Assembly: GCA_015680685.1 (NCBI GenBank)
Contig: MNCI01007988.1
Location: 602,363 to 666,362 of the forward strand
Direction of reading: 5' to 3'
DNA: 64,000 nt
Source: Gnetum montanum
Taxonomy: Eukaryota > Streptophyta > Gnetopsida > Gnetales > Gnetaceae
A program made the position numbers and the translations under genes. Shown here in pieces: positions 48,292-58,236 of the stretch. Under the pieces are notes generated by a model. The model did not search any database, had not been told where the DNA came from, and worked only from the letters and a program-made list of their open reading frames with translations. Positions within the stretch are counted from its first letter, which is position 1; each line of letters starts with the position of its first letter.

Positions 48292-49714
48292 CTAGTACCC
48301 AAACTCCTCTATGTCATTAGCTCCCGTCCCACTGGGGCCAACCTCACCACCATTTCTCTATAAAAATAAAAACAGGAATGAGAAAAACAACAAAACAAGT
48401 AAACACAAACAAACAGATTAAAAGCGAAAAATACTAAAAAAGAAATGATGACTGAAAGTAATAAAATAATGCAAGAAATAAGACATTCATAAGTGGGGTA
48501 GGCTTGAGATTAGCTTCCAGGCACCATAGAATCTCTTCTTCAAGGATGCATGCCTAGTCTTTCTCAAGTCTGAGGTCGATATTGGCCAAGGTTTTGCCCT
48601 TGTCCACTAATGACCAGGAAGGGCACTCAAGAGAAAACATACTTGTTGAGGCTTTCCCAGAGGCAGTGGTAATGGATCTCTTAGGAGACCCCTCCACTTC
48701 TGTACATTCAACAAACTTGTCATAGGAAGAGCACAAGCCTAACCCCTCCACAAACATCTCCAACTAGTGACATTCAACTAATTCCTCCTTTAACTACTTT
48801 TTGTATTGGTGCTTATGATCTTTCTAATCCTGGCCCCATTTATGTACTTTGGAGGCAAAGGACTTCTAGTCATGCCACTTCCTATTCAACAAATCCATCT
48901 GGGCCCTCTGTTCAACCAAATCCCGAATCACCTACACCTTACTATTCAGGTTTGCCCAATAACATGCATAGGTGATCTCAGATGTATGCCAGGTACTATC
49001 ACCTACCAATCTAGTAGAGGCAAAATCATAACGGGCTTGCAAGTAATTTCTCTCCTCTGTCACCTTTGCCAAATCTTCCTTCAATGATTGGATTTCAAGC
49101 CATAACTATTCAATTGAGTGCCTGTAGGTCCAGAGAGACTTGGCATTCAGAACAACACAACTAGAAAATGCATCATAAATCCCTCTTGGGATCTGCTCAA
49201 TATCTTTGGGCAATTCCAACAGACCATCAATATGGGTAGCCTTGGAAGGACTCCATTAAAGCTTCGCACCTACAAGTACAAAAATGACATATATGAGCCA
49301 ACAAGAGATCTCCAATAGATGAAAAAACATAATGAACCTAGGCGCTTAGTATAAAGTACACACCTAATTCAGGATGAGCCTATTGCAGATGAGCAACAAC
49401 ATCATTGACCATGCCAGTAATGAAGTCTAATTTATTGGGCATCTCATTCCATGGCCTCAATGGATTAGTGGATGTTGAATCTATATGGGAAGGCATCTCA
49501 ATTGGGGCTTCTAACTTTGACCCATCCACCTGAGATGCATTTGCTTCAGGCACTTCAGCATCCATGTCTGATATTAATAAAAGCCATGATAATCAAAATA
49601 ATGTACAAATCTAAGAAGTATGAAATGTGCATCAAACTAACAAGACTTACCAAATGGCCCTTTGCTGGTTAGCTCAGGTGGATCACCAAGGTGTAGAGAC
49701 CCATCGAAGAAACT
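48292..49714 (-). pseudogene. Antisense gene of element 6, 3' half, interrupted by element 7
   Basis: Minus-strand exons inferred by alignment with elements 2 and 8: 49714-49651 (SLHLGDPPELTSKGPF, ends at GTAAGT), 49567-49364 (MDAEVPEAN...LRPWNEMPNKLDFITGMVNDVVAHLQ), 49269 to about 48500 (coiled coil: DIEQIPRGIYDAF, YRHSIE-LWLEI, ARYDFAS, HKHQYKK, then MEMFVEGLGLC, TEVEGS-KRSIT, SLECPSW), and 48357-48292 (NGGEVGPSGTGAND, stop at 48294-48292). The upstream half with the FCP1-like domain lies beyond the window, past elements 7 and 8. Several stops. The donor site after the coiled-coil exon looks mutated. Confidence 0.7.
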
Positions 49715-51097
49715 TGTAACGATAGAAAACGTCGGTAGCTGGAAATACCGACCGAGGTTCCGTGTATACAGTTTTAACCACGGATCCGCGTGAGGGCTAT
49801 GTTGGAAAAAATAAATTCGTGGTGCCCTGAACGGTCTTGTCGATCAGACAGGGACTTACGGGTCAGTAAAACGATGAAGATTATAGATGTTTGCATTGTT
49901 TCGGTTTGATTCGAGGGATCGTGAAATGGGAGGAAAATGACGTGGATGGATCGCTACGATGATAACGTCAAACACGCCGAAGACATGTTAATCAAGAGAG
50001 AAATGCGTGATTTTCAAAGATCTATGTTTCGATTTTTGAAAGAATGTATGATTTGTATATCACGTTACAATGGGAGGAACCCCCAATAGTTTGATACAAA
50101 AATGAGCACAAAACAACAAGGAAACTATCCAGACAGAAGTCTAATCTACCTCGTAGGCCAAAGCTGGGATGTAAGGATGGTCAAGCTCTGAGGTCTGCCG
50201 ATCAACTGTTTCTGACCGGTAGAGTCTGTAAAAAACTGGACGAGATGATCTCACAATCCCTGGTCGGCTTCTTTACTTCGAGTAGGTTCTGGTCAGGGCA
50301 GCAATCGCTAACGGAGAAAGTCGTATCTTCCTCGAAGGAATGATCTCTCTTGTTGCTAAGGCTCAAGCGCACTGTGCTCTGTTCTTGCTGAAGGATGGTG
50401 CTGTCGGCAGTTGTCAAAAGGTTTCTCTTTGTTTCTCTGCTCAAGGTGATAAGTGCTTCCTTGCTTAGAAAATGCTCTTGCCCCTTTGATTTTCTGCTCA
50501 CAAAGGTGATAAATGCTCTGGTGCTCANTGACCATTTTAAGTTAGACTGTGACTACGCACAACACGCTTGTCTGCGTGTTGTGCGTGTGAAGAGCAGGTA
50601 CATGTTGAGCATGTTTCAATTGCTTTCAGGCTATATTACACTCATTCGCATTGTGTTGCGTGTATGAGCGTAATCCGGTACAAAAACAATAGGCTCAAAA
50701 TTTTCTTACGCTCACTACGCAGCTGTGCGTAACGAAGCGTAAATAATGTCTAATTTACGCTCACTACACAGCTGCACGTAGCGAAGTGTAAACAATGTCT
50801 GATTTACGCTCACTACGCAGCCACGCATAACGAAGCGTAAATAATGTCTCGTCTTAGTTGATGAAATACACAATGCTACGCACCGCCGCGTAACGAGCGT
50901 AAAGACAAGTTATCCATACGCCGCAAGAAAGCATGTCGGACTGTTGTGATTCTCTAGACTATTTTGGAGCTTATTACGCTCATTACGCTGTCGTGCGTAA
51001 TAGAGCGTAAACTTGTCCTTGATCAAAGCTGATGCGCGCTCTCGCTTGAATTGCGAATCTTTGCCTAAGGCCGACTCGTAATTTTCACGGTGTTTCA
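49715..51097 (-). repeat. Element 7: 3' LTR (1383 bp)
   Basis: Minus strand: starts TGAAACACCGTGAAAATT at 51097, ends CGTTACA at 49715. The last 130 bases align with the end of the element 3 LTR (GATCGACAAGACCGTTCAGG near 49845). U3 contains a 49-bp tandem repeat (50706-50850) in which every unit is itself a long imperfect palindrome. One undetermined base at 50528. Confidence 0.88.
50706..50850. repeat. Tandem palindromes in LTR of element 7 (49-bp period)
   Basis: Units start at 50706, 50755 and 50804. The first (50706-50742) pairs TTACGCT with AGCGTAA and TACGCA with TGCGTA around a GCTG centre. Looser relatives occur at 50868-50902 and 50968-51011. Confidence 0.85.
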
Positions 51098-51113
51098 ATG
51101 ACCCCTCTTTGTT
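51098..51113 (-). other. Polypurine tract, element 7
   Basis: Minus strand CATCAACAAAGAGGGGTCAT immediately before TGAAACACC of the LTR. Matches the tracts of elements 2 and 3. Confidence 0.8.
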
Positions 51114-51596
51114 GATGATTAGAGGACTTGCCCGAAAGACATCGACAAAGAATGCGAAACACCGAATTGGCAGAAGCGAGAACAGCGTCCATCCTTGGCT
51201 ACTCAAGTGTTGCCCTGTCAACATGGAAGAGCAAAGCTGGAAGGTATGGGAGATGGAGGGATATAGTTGGGAACAGGTTCAGGGAAGATGCAAAATGAGT
51301 TATGATGGTAGGGGCATGAAATACGCTCGTACACATGGAAATGTACGCTCATTTATGTCGACAGGAATGCTTTCAGACAAGCGTAGCGCATCAATCTGAG
51401 ATTTCTCTGTTACGGATTGTAGCAGGAATGCGTGCAAAAGGAGCATGGTGCATCACTTCTGCGATATCTCTGCTGGTGTGAGTGCGGAAAATGAATATTT
51501 GCGTATATAGCTTTTGCGTATGGGAAGCGGGTGGTGGGGATGAAGGAAAAAGCTAAGGGTAGGATCTGTGAGAGGTAGAGGTATGTAGATCTAAAT

Positions 51597-52208
51597 GGTT
51601 GGGCAAACCTGAGCAACCATTTCAACACGCTGTTGTACTTCACCACTCAGATGGACGCACCTTCGAATGACGTCCTCCAAGGCAAGTAGCCTGCAACCAC
51701 AAAAGAATGCAGAGGACCATTGCTCCTGCGAATAAGAGGCGAGGTTGTTGAAACGAGCGCCGTTTGATGCGAGATAAAGCGACTGGGTTGTAAAGAAGGA
51801 GCTGGAGCATGCGAGTAGAGCCGCCAATCCTGATGATTGGCCCAGCATATCTTCACCAAAAGGCATCAGACACAGTGAAGCTGACTGGTTGTATAAGGAA
51901 CCAGCCAGATGAATTTGCGAAGCCGGCGTCCGATAGCGATGATTGGCAGAGGTCCCCGAGGTCGTTGTCGACGAGGATTTCGTCGGGACTCTGGCTGGCG
52001 AGATTGAACTCTTAGAGGTACCACCACTATAGTGGGCGCAGCGATGGCATCTCCAAGGGATCAGTAAGATGCCTTTCAGCTCGTCCAAGGAATCAGTAGG
52101 ATGCGAGTAAGGTGGCGACACTAGGATTATCCCAATATCCCACCCCGTCTGTCGTGCAGCTGTACAAAAATGATCACGCTCGCCTGATTTACATGGTAGN
52201 TATGTCAT
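51597..52208 (-). CDS. Unidentified 205-codon frame between pol and 3' LTR, element 7
   Basis: An uninterrupted sense-strand frame (one codon contains the undetermined base at 52200) in the position where some retroelements carry an extra gene. The N-terminal third is Ser/Thr/Pro-rich (STTTSGTSANHRYRTP). A more hydrophobic middle reads MPFGEDMLGQSSGLAALLAC, then SSFFTTQSLYLAS and SSAFFCGCRLLALED. No family was recognised and no signal peptide or clear membrane helix is evident. Element 3 has a loosely similar, broken text at 27930-28070, the only hint of conservation. The true start is uncertain, because the frame runs into the hairpin array. It may be a chance frame in GC-richer sequence. 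Confidence 0.35.
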
Positions 52209-52587
52209 GACCCAAGGACAAAGCTATGTTGGTTTTATGTCCCAGCAGAAGGCTACTTACATGTGCCAGTTTAGCATCGTGGCGGACTCGTGCAAAAGAT
52301 GCCATTTTTTCGTCTTGGTGGACCTGTACAACGTTGCCAGTTTTACGTCGTAGCCGATGGTGGTAACTTGCCAGTTTAGCATCGTGGAGAACGCGTGCAA
52401 GGCCTGCCAGTTTTACGTCATAGTAGATGCCTGGTGCCAGTTTTACGTCGTAGCGGACGACTGGTGCCAATTTTACGTCGTAGCGGACGACTGGTGCCAG
52501 TTTTACGTCCTAGCAGACGACTGGTGCCAGTTTTACGTCGTAGTGGACGACTGGTGCCATACCTAATTACTCGCACTGTAGATACTA
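52209..52587 (-). repeat. Hairpin-repeat array downstream of pol, element 7 (30-bp period)
   Basis: The regular core (about 52435-52560) repeats every 30 bp. In element sense units read CGTC-CGCTAC-GACG, then TAAAACTGGCACCAGT; one variant is CGTC-TGCTAG-GACG. More divergent units occupy 52220-52435. Begins right after the pol stop at 52588. Confidence 0.9.
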
Positions 52588-54933
52588 CTAAATGTAATAC
52601 CACTTCAGATATACATGGTTTATAGGGTTCAGTAGTTCATTTCCGTTGACGTCTGCTAGTCTGAAAGCTCCATTGCTATATGCGTCGACCACCGAGAAAG
52701 GACCTTCCCAATTCGCTGAGAACTTGCCTGCCGACTCGCGCACGGCTTTGAGGACCAGGTCTCCTTTCTTGATTGTACGCTGCTGAAGGTTGTGATGATG
52801 CTTCTGTCTCTATTTATCTTGATATTTCTCAATCGTATCAAGAGCCTGTATCCGCTTCTCTTCCACTGAATCCAAATCCATTATCCGAGCCTTGGTGTGC
52901 TGAGCCTCATTTATAATGGTGGAGAGGACCATTCTCAAAGAAGGAATTTGCAATTCGAGAGGTAGCACTGCTTCAGATCCGTAAACCAGACTATAGGGCG
53001 TACTGCCTGTGGCTGTCCTACATGTAGTACGGTACGCCCATAGCACATAGAGGATTTTATCCTGCCACCGTCTCTTGTTGCCGTCGAGCATTTTCTTGAG
53101 CAGGTTCATGACTATTTTGTTTGATGCTTCAGCTGCACCATTCACCTGCAGGTAATAGGGGGAGGAAAAAGACTATCTAATGCCTAGGTTATCACAGAAG
53201 GATTTGGTTTCCACGCTACTAAACTGTGGCCCATTGCCAGTCACAATAGTCATTGAGAGACCAAATCTGGTTACTATGTTGTCCAAGATAAAATGGCAGA
53301 CCTGTTGGGATGTGATTTTCCATAGGGGGACAGCTTCTACCCACTTCGTAAAATACTCAGTAGCGGTAATAATGAAGCTATGCCCTGCAGAAGATTTTGG
53401 CGTGATGGGTCCTATGACGTTATTTTTGCAAATAATGTTAACCTTGCTACGGAAAAGGTAGTGTCTACACTTTTTGAGTGTAAAAACTAATGCTAGACAA
53501 TTACGCTCGACTTTATTATACCTCGTTTCATACGCATACAGAGCATGGCTTAGGTAGTAGATAGGCACTTCGGACCCATTGTTCCTCCTTTGACAGAGCA
53601 ATGCTGCTAACGCTACGTCCGAGGTTGCGAGGTAAATGTAAAATGGCAAGTCCCTTTGTGGCGGGAAAACCATAGGTAAATGTTGGAGTTCCTGTTTAAT
53701 GCTGTCAAATGCACGTTGGCAATCCTCCGTCCATTCGAAATTAACCCCCTTCTTTAGCAAATGTTGCATAGGGTGTAGCTTGTCGGTTAATCTCGAGATG
53801 AATCGGTGTATGAACTGCAAGCATCCCTGTAACCCGCATAATTTCTTGAGGTTTGTCAGAGGCGTTAACTCGACAATGGCTTTGACCTTATCAAGGTCAA
53901 CTCGTATGCCAGTTTCTGATACCACAAACCCCAACATGCGTCCGGTTTGGACTCCGAATATGCACTTCTTCGGGTTAAGTCGGAGCTCGTATTTGGAGCA
54001 TCTTTTAAGGACTAACTCTAGATCTCCTGAATGATCATCAGACTTTAAAGACTTTACAGCTATATCGTCTACATAATCATTCAGTCTTTCTAAGAGATAG
54101 TCGCTAAAGATGTATGTCATGGCTCGTTGGTACGTGCCTCCGGCGTTCTTTAGACCAAAAGGCATCATAGTGTAGCAGAAGGTGCCCCAGGGCATCATAA
54201 ATGTCGTGGTTAATTGATGTTCTGGGTTTATGCGAATCTGGTTGTAACCAGAGAAGCCATCCATGAACGATAGGAGTGCATGCCCAGCTGTTGTATCGAC
54301 TAGTTGATCAATACTCGGGAGCGGGAAATTATCTTTGATTGTGGCCTTGTTCAAATCCCGAAATTCTATGCAAATGCGTATACTCCCGGTCTTTTTTGGC
54401 ATGACCACAATGTTAGATACCTAGTCCGAGTAATCAACCGCGCGGATGAAACCAGCTTGATATAATTTGGTGATTTCGTTACGCATGGCTAGCGCGATCT
54501 CTGGCTTAATTTTGCGTGCCTTTTGCCTAACTGCTTTGATCTGCGGATCTAGGATGATGTTATGCTGGATTAACCTGGGATCTAGTCTAGGCATATCCTC
54601 GTATGACCATGCGAAGACAGTGATGTTGTCTTGCAGGACCTATGCTACGGCATCGTGCGTTTCTCATTCTAAAAAGGAACTGACTTTAAGCGTTTTAGCT
54701 TTGCCCTTATGCGTAACGATAGAGACCTCATCAAGGGGGTCTTCGGTTATGTCCCCAACTTCCAGGTCTAGCGTGCGCGTCAACTGTTCTGGCCATTCCA
54801 GGGACATCTCCGTCGCAGCTATAGTTACGTCTTCTAAGGGGAGGTTAATGTCTATAAACGCGGGATCGAATTTCCTAACTACCTTTCCGTATGGGCCAGT
54901 CAGGGTTAAAGGTGTTGATAGTGTTGCGTCCAT
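52588..54933 (-). pseudogene. pol: pol of element 7 with internal deletion (RT, RNase H fused to integrase)
   Basis: ATG 54933 (MDATLSTPLTLTGPYG). The long open stretch 54408-53173 covers RT: SIRICIEFRDLNKATIKDNFPLP-split motif near 54385, MPFGLKNAGGTYQRAMTYIF, YVDD near 54075, then RNase H (IYLATSDVALAALLCQRR, YYLSHALYAYETRYNKVERN, HYLFRSKVNIICKNN). Directly after KNN, near 53425, the reading continues with IGPITPKSSAGHSF of the integrase core. The archaeal-type RNase H and integrase zinc finger are missing. Pol is 2346 bp here against 3471 bp in element 3: about 1125 bp lost, in frame. Downstream: TGNGPQFSS, SPYYL, LVYGSEAVLPLELQ, end at 52588. Stops at the two W/Q-type positions near 54421 and 54669 mean it is not intact. 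Confidence 0.9.
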
Positions 54934-55328
54934 TTGTTTGTCCTGGAAAACCGCAAAGTGCGTAAATGGTTAGGAAGAAGATTACGTGATGGCTAGCAAA
55001 CGTGGAAAGCTAACAGAATTTTGAATTTTGTAATGAAGTTGTAATCAATGCTACCCGATTACGAGGCGATAAGATGTGGTAGTTTAACGTCATTTCGGAC
55101 AGTGGTGCGTGCGATATTAGCCGCATTAATACCCAAATTTTCGGGTTCCGTTTTAGGAAAGTCCCACTGAAATCGGAGATCATGTCGGTGATCCTCGCGT
55201 ATAAGTAAGTAGTTTTTTCGATGAGAACAAGTTGTTGGCTATCGTGAATTTGAATTTGTAATTGTTTCTGATCGAGAGAAGGAAGAGCAGAAGATTAGAA
55301 GGTGCAAAGCTGTGCAAGTGTCGAAGCT
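54934..55328. other. Spacer between pol and antisense gene, element 7
   Basis: Divergent spacer of 395 bp: pol starts leftward at 54933, the antisense gene rightward at 55329. Contains one hairpin unit at 55079-55101 (element sense GTC-CGAAAT-GAC then GTTAAACTACC). No TATA-like box could be assigned with confidence. Confidence 0.55.
55079..55101 (-). repeat. Single hairpin unit upstream of pol, element 7
   Basis: Plus strand GGTAGTTTAACGTCATTTCG followed by GAC. In element sense it is close to the family consensus GTCCGAAATGACGTTAAACT. Confidence 0.8.
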
Positions 55329-56605
55329 ATGATAATGGCGCCTAAGACAAAGAGGAAGAACACTAAGTTGGCTAAAATCGACGAGGTACAGGAGAACCTA
55401 GAGCGTGTTCGACAGGCTGTGGTCGAAGTGCGTGACCCGACACCTTTGAACCGGTAGGTCATTCTTTGCATGCTCGTGTTATTTCAGCGTTTGTGCTATA
55501 CAGTGTTCTTCGTGGAAATGAGGGTTTTGGGTTATGGACCTTGCGTTACAGCGAGGGCTTAGCATGGTTGCGTTTATCGCCGTTGTCAGAGATGAACCTT
55601 GCGCTGTTGCAAGGGTTTGGGCGATTTCTACATAGATGGCTAAGCATGATGTGTAGCATTTCTGTGTTAATGATGCAACTGTAAATCTAGGGGTTGATTT
55701 ATGTAGCATTTTTTCTGTACAGTGTCGTGCTAAAGCCCATTCTGATTGTGTTAGACATCATTGGGGTTTTGTGTTGGGTAAATCCCATCGTCCCCAATGT
55801 CCCTCCTCCGCACACGTGAGTGTAGGGGAAGACCATCTGGTTCTGAAAGGGGGCGCTGGAGTTTCTGCAGTTCTTACTGCGCAACTTCAGCATCATCGTG
55901 TGGTCTAATGTGACTGGTGATGTTGCCGGTGCCATTTTAGAGCACCTGTTGGTGGGGTCTTCAGCGGGGATTCTGGCTTACTTGACAGACAGGGCCATTG
56001 ATACGGGCCATCCTGAGGACCAAGCGCTCAGCGCCCGAGGCCTGAGGAATTTAGGCTGGATCTGGGGAATGGCCCATTTCAGTTGTTATCATGCCTATAA
56101 CACACTGTTCGTGGCTTGCCATGTCTCGACCTACTTCCAGAACCCACAAGGCACGGTGTACTACGCTGGCGGGTAAGCCGATTCTGCCAAATGTATTGTC
56201 TTTGTTACTGTTATAATGTTTGTTATCGATGTGAAGTGTAGGAGAATTCTATGTGTAAAGTGTAAGTTAAGCCTATGCTGTATGGTACAGGTTTTTCATA
56301 CATGATAACAGGTTAATTGGAGATGGTGATGCGTTGGCCTGGACCAAAACGACAATAATGGCGTTTACCGCAACCAACAACGTGCGTGCAAGTTTTATAG
56401 GGCAAATTGGCCATGAGATGCGTGCGTATCACACCCGCTACGAGCTTCCTTTTAAGAATTGCCAGGAACTCGGGTGGCTGCACGATGACTGGACCTTAGA
56501 GTCACCCCTTACGGTTGAGGACGTGCAGAGGGACCTACCGTCGTTCCCTTTGCCCTTCGGACCTGGTAAGGCCGCTGCATGTTCTAATGTTCTACGTGTA
56601 TTTGT
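55329..56605 (+). pseudogene. Antisense gene of element 7, 5' half with FCP1/NIF-like domain, cut by element 8
   Basis: Exons by splice sites: 55329-55453 (MIMAPKTKRKNTKLAK, basic; donor CCG/GTAGGT), 55723-56172 (acceptor TGTACAG; donor GG/GTAAGC) and 56312-56565 (acceptor AACAG; donor CTG/GTAAGG). The second exon reads KPILIVLDIIGVLCW, GKTIWF, KGALEFLQFLLRNFSIIVWSN-split, then a ~75-residue stretch and YNTLF. The third reads DALAWTKTTIMAF-NNVRASFIGQ. In order and spacing these resemble the FCP1/NIF HAD-type phosphatase fold: hhhD-x-x-G-hL, FL-F-hhh-F-hhhWSS, YN-SNTLL, and a closing hLEGLA-NVQ-(F/Y)V helix. The nucleophile-position Asp is kept (gac 55754-55756), the second is Ile and the DDS is lost, so catalysis is unlikely. 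In-frame stops at 55817, 55823 and 55844. Domain call from memory of the family; moderate. Confidence 0.65.
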
Positions 56606-57864
56606 TGAAACACCACAAAAATTTTTGAGTTTAGCATTTGTCTGACAAGAAGCAGATCCCCGTGACCCACAGACAACTTTGGCTACATTTGAAGTCACAC
56701 AGGGTAATTTTGACAATCGAAACACCTGGTTTTTACTAAGTGTTGTGCCAGCGTATACGCCCAGTTTTAAACCGTGTTGTGCCAGCGTATACGCCCAGTT
56801 TTAAACCGTGTTGTGCCAGCGTCTACGCTTGGCTTCTACGCCCAACGTCTACGCCCGATGCTCAGCATACACGCCTCTCACGCTCAGCAGGCGCAATAGG
56901 AGCAAGAATTGAAGCAAGTCGATGTCCAGCATCCATCAGCGTATACGCCCCAGCGTATACGCCAACATCCATCCAAGCCCACGACCAGCGTATACGTCCA
57001 GCGTATACGCTGGTCTGTTGTAGCGTATATGCCCAGCGTATACCATGTTTCTAAATTGTAAACGCCCAGTCTATACGTCACGTGTCTCCCAGTCCGATTT
57101 TCCCGGTAACCCTACCCCTATAAATAGCCCAGTTTTCCGTAAACTCGAGGTCGGAAAAAATTTACCAGAGCAGACCCAGAGTAATTACGCTGCAAACAAG
57201 GGCCCAGAAACCCCTTTACGCTTACGCTTACGTTGGAAGTTCTGTACGCCGAGCACAATCCGCGCTTCACCTACAGTGCCAACCAGCCGCATCCCTGCAT
57301 CCATCGGGGCTTTACGTTTGCCTTGTGTCCCTACACGACTACGTTAGACCAGTGCACAACATTTTGACTCTGTAATCCATTGTTTACATTTGTTGAAAGT
57401 TCTTTTACAGTTTTACGTTAATTTGGCCCACGCTTCGTTTACGCCTGTTTACGTTCATGCCTCGTCTGCGTCCGTATACGCCCATACTGCTTACGCTGTT
57501 TACATTTGCTTACGCTCTTTACACTTGTTTACGCTGTTCACGTTGTTCACGCCTGTATACGCTTACGCTGGGCCTATATTTGTTCACGTTGTTTACGCCT
57601 AACCCTGTTTACGCCCCTTTACGCTTACGCCCTGTCTGCGTCTGTTTCACTGTTTACGCTCCGTTTACACATAACCCAGCGTATAACACTTCGGTGGCAC
57701 TCGAGGAAATCCTTGTCTGATCCGCGTGCGGACCACCTAAGGTACCCTACCTTCGTGCATTCCAACTAGCCCTCAGGCGAAGGTAGGGTCATCTGTGCCC
57801 GTCCTGCGATCCCGCGGTCTCTGTTTTCCCTTCCAGCCAGGGACCGACGATTTCAGGCGGTACA
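56606..57864 (+). repeat. Element 8: 5' LTR (1259 bp)
   Basis: Starts TGAAACACCACAAAAATTT, ends GGCGGTACA. Box CCCTATAAATAGCCC near 57116. U3 iterates the perfect palindrome GCGTATACGC, including a 34-bp tandem repeat at 56739-56825, and more copies to 57040. The R/U5 side iterates TGTTTACGC / GTTCACG (57410-57680). Confidence 0.9.
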
Positions 57865-57869
57865 GGATT

Positions 57870-57888
57870 TGGTGCTAGAAGGAGGGCC
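57870..57888 (+). other. Primer binding site, element 8
   Basis: TGGTGCTAGAAGGAGGGCC, five bases after the LTR end. Confidence 0.85.
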
Positions 57889-58236
57889 TCCGCTTAAACA
57901 GTTTGACTGCACACTCCTCAGCGTCTACGCTCATCAGTGTTTTCGCTACCCTGTTTAAACCCCCGACTCTCAGCGTCTACGCTGTCAACCTTCCAGCATC
58001 TACGCTGCATACATACCCTAGCGTCTACGCTGCACGCTTACACTAGCATCTACGCTGCAAACTCCAGCGTCTACGTTGCCCAAAGACCAGCATCCACGCT
58101 GCATACTTAGCGTTTACACTGCCCGAAAACCAGCGTCTACGCTGCATACTGAGCGTTTACACTGCACACTGACCAGCGTCTACGCTGAACACTTAGTGTT
58201 TACACTTAAACAGTTTTACATACGTAACCCATCATC
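57889..58236 (+). repeat. 5' leader of element 8 with CAGCGTCTACGCTG repeats
   Basis: At least ten copies of AGCGTCTACGCTGC and near variants (AGCGTTTACACTGC, AGCATCTACGCTGC) between 57920 and 58205. Each best copy is a palindrome, CAGCGT-CT-ACGCTG. No coding signal before the gag ATG. Confidence 0.85.

Larger units (their letters stand above)
41629..49714 (+). mobile_element. Element 6: Tat-type retrotransposon, 5' part (right part beyond window)
   Basis: LTR 41629-43487, PBS, leader, gag-protease 44040-47766, hairpin array and the 3' half of the antisense gene, where element 7 is inserted at 49715. Pol and the 3' LTR would lie right of the window, after elements 7 and 8. Inserted into element 5; the last five flank bases are ATATT (41624-41628), to be matched on the far side. 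Confidence 0.85.
49715..56605 (-). mobile_element. Element 7: Tat-type retrotransposon, 3' part, nested in element 6
   Basis: Minus strand: 3' LTR 51097-49715, polypurine tract, 205-codon frame, hairpin array, pol 54933-52588, spacer with one hairpin copy, antisense gene 55329-56605 cut by element 8. It interrupts an exon of the antisense gene of element 6. The flank before it is AAACT (49710-49714); its partner should lie right of the window. Confidence 0.88.

Noticed and set aside
51410-51646. Additional minus-strand frame of 78 codons next to the 205-codon frame
   Set aside because: No similarity to the equivalent region of elements 2 or 3, and composition alone can keep it open.
52435-52560. 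CRISPR-like regularly spaced repeats (also 62538-62690)
   Set aside because: Units are contiguous 29-30 bp tandem copies without unique spacers, and the context is a plant retroelement.
54467-54973. 168-codon plus-strand frame over the start of pol
   Set aside because: Antisense shadow of the conserved pol N-terminus on the minus strand.
57390-57769. Overlapping plus-strand frames rich in Leu, Tyr and Thr
   Set aside because: Three frames stay open over the TGTTTACGC repeats of the element 8 LTR; typical low-complexity artefact.
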